Below, one piece after another: positions 63,031-64,000 of a stretch of 64,000 nucleotides of DNA. A model generated the notes under the pieces. That model saw only the letters and a list, made by a program, of their open reading frames with translations, was not told the origin of the DNA and made no database searches. Both the position numbers and the translations under genes were made by a program. Where the stretch lies: NCBI RefSeq assembly GCF_000935045.1, contig NZ_JYKS01000004.1, forward strand, positions 1 to 64,000, written 5' to 3'. Position 1 is the first letter of the stretch, and each line of letters starts with the position of its first letter. Origin of the DNA: Pseudomonas sp. 10-1B (GTDB lineage Bacteria; Pseudomonadota; Gammaproteobacteria; Pseudomonadales; Pseudomonadaceae).

Positions 63031-64000
63031 TCACAATTTCCAGTCCAGGCTGACCATCATTGTCCGTGGCTCACCCTGGTAAACGCCGTTGTAGAATCCA
63101 ACGTTGTTGTAGTAATGCTCATCGAAAAGGTTCTTCACGTTAACCGACGCTGCCAGGTGTTCATCGATTTGATAGCGTGCCATCAACCCAACCACCGAGA
63201 ACGCCTTCTGGCCGATCTTGTCTTTGACAGTGATGATCCTGTCGCCGTCGCGTCCGACTGGGCGGTTGCCTATTTTGAAGTTGTCGCTCTGCCAATCGAG
63301 GCTCGCGCCCACGGTCAATGCAGGCGTCATTTTGTAAGTGCTGGAGAAGCGCACCAGGTTCAATGGCTGCTCAGTGTTCTTTCGCTTCTTCTCAGCTGTG
63401 GCGGCATGGGTGTAGCTGTAGCCCAGGCTCATCTGCCAATCGGTCATCACCTCGCCCGCGACTTCAGCTTCGAAACCTTCAACGACTACACCTTTGCCGC
63501 CGCTTTTGTAGAAAATTTCATTGCCATTGGGCGGCACCGAGTCATCCTGTTCCGCCACGTTGTCCTGTTTACTGCGGAACACGGCAGTGCTCAGGTTCAG
63601 CCGTTCCTCGAACATACTGCCCTTGAGACCTACCTCGTAGACTTTGCCAACGATAGGTTCAATATACTGTTTGTTGACGTCTCTCACGGTCTGCGGGTTA
63701 AAAATGTCGGTATAGCTGACATACGCGGTGAACTGCTCAGTCAGGTCAAAGAGCACACCGGCGTAGGGTGTCCATTGATCGTTTTGGGTCTGCTTGGTGG
63801 TGGACTGACCAGCGACATTCAGGGCGTCGTCATAGTCCCATTCCCGACGCTCCGTCTCCCAACTGCCGTAGCGGCTGCCAATCACGAAGTGAAGGCGGTC
63901 CGTGGGGTTCAGGCGTGTTGCGATGTAACCGGCCTTCTGACGGGTGTAGGAGCGCGCGCCATCCAGCCCGGTATCGATGTCATAGAATTTAGGGATCGAT
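63031..64000 (-). CDS. TonB-dependent siderophore receptor, 3' part
   Basis: The gene enters from the right edge; about 323 C-terminal residues are present up to the stop at 63031. Barrel strands with Gly/Asn/aromatic pattern (FTAYVSYTDIFNPQTVRDVNKQYIEP), SLGYSYTHAATAEKKR and the end NVGFYNGVYQGEPRTMMVSLDWKL are typical of FpvA/FecA-like ferric-siderophore receptors. Outer membrane. Signal peptide and plug lie outside the window. Siderophore unknown. Confidence 0.88.
   Translation of the reverse strand, partial: SIPKFYDIDTGLDGARSYTRQKAGYIATRLNPTDRLHFVIGSRYGSWETERREWDYDDALNVAGQSTTKQTQNDQWTPYAGVLFDLTEQFTAYVSYTDIFNPQTVRDVNKQYIEPIVGKVYEVGLKGSMFEERLNLSTAVFRSKQDNVAEQDDSVPPNGNEIFYKSGGKGVVVEGFEAEVAGEVMTDWQMSLGYSYTHAATAEKKRKNTEQPLNLVRFSSTYKMTPALTVGASLDWQSDNFKIGNRPVGRDGDRIITVKDKIGQKAFSVVGLMARYQIDEHLAASVNVKNLFDEHYYNNVGFYNGVYQGEPRTMMVSLDWKL

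Overview
The window reads as GC-rich Pseudomonas chromosome, most likely from the P. putida group. The grounds are the REP/REPIN repeats, a PcaI/PcaJ pair that I recognise as P. putida-like, a complete levulinate (lva) operon of the type described in P. putida, and many LysR, TetR and MFS genes. No rRNA, tRNA, CRISPR array, prophage or transposase gene was seen. Nearly all genes look intact; the exception is a truncated efflux outer-membrane gene at 28.1-28.7 kb.

Layout. 0.4-5.6 kb: an SLC13 permease, a MASE1-type diguanylate cyclase, a TSUP exporter and its divergent LysR gene. 5.7-8.6 kb: small ORFs, a six-unit 120-bp REPIN array, then a cyclopropane fatty acid synthase with a partner helical protein. 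8.8-11.5 kb: an isochorismatase-fold protein, an SH3 protein and an exported alpha/beta hydrolase. 11.5-16.3 kb: an MFS transporter divergent from a CodA/AtzC-like amidohydrolase, and two LysR genes. 16.6-21.2 kb: a YcaC-type hydrolase, a Tat-exported amidohydrolase and an MFS transporter. 21.3-25.2 kb: a chemoreceptor and pcaIJ behind a probable PcaR operator. 25.4-31.1 kb: an HWE/HisKA_2-type histidine kinase, a TetR gene, the efflux pseudogene, a PucR-type regulator and a PhyH dioxygenase.

31.5-53.1 kb is the most interesting part. A TetR gene (41861-42442) sits among three copies of a 27-bp operator-like sequence. The copies lie before the DUF1329-DUF1302-MMPL-YCF48 operon, in the TetR/PhyH-dioxygenase divergent gap, and directly before an EtaA-like Baeyer-Villiger monooxygenase. 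I infer one regulon: envelope export/import machinery, a PhyH dioxygenase + FAD oxidase + membrane protein operon, and a BVMO + esterase pair. Downstream on the same strand runs a second run of genes: Fe-type alcohol dehydrogenase, APC permease, aminobutyraldehyde-type ALDH, EctB-like aminotransferase, omega-aminotransferase and imine-reductase-like enzyme. Together these look like an uncharacterised route for a hydrophobic ketone and/or amine substrate. The substrate cannot be read from sequence.

53.6-62.9 kb is the levulinic acid operon lvaABCDEFG (minus strand), driven divergently by the sigma-54 activator gene lvaR. A textbook -24/-12 promoter is visible in front of lvaA. The window ends inside a TonB-dependent siderophore receptor gene.
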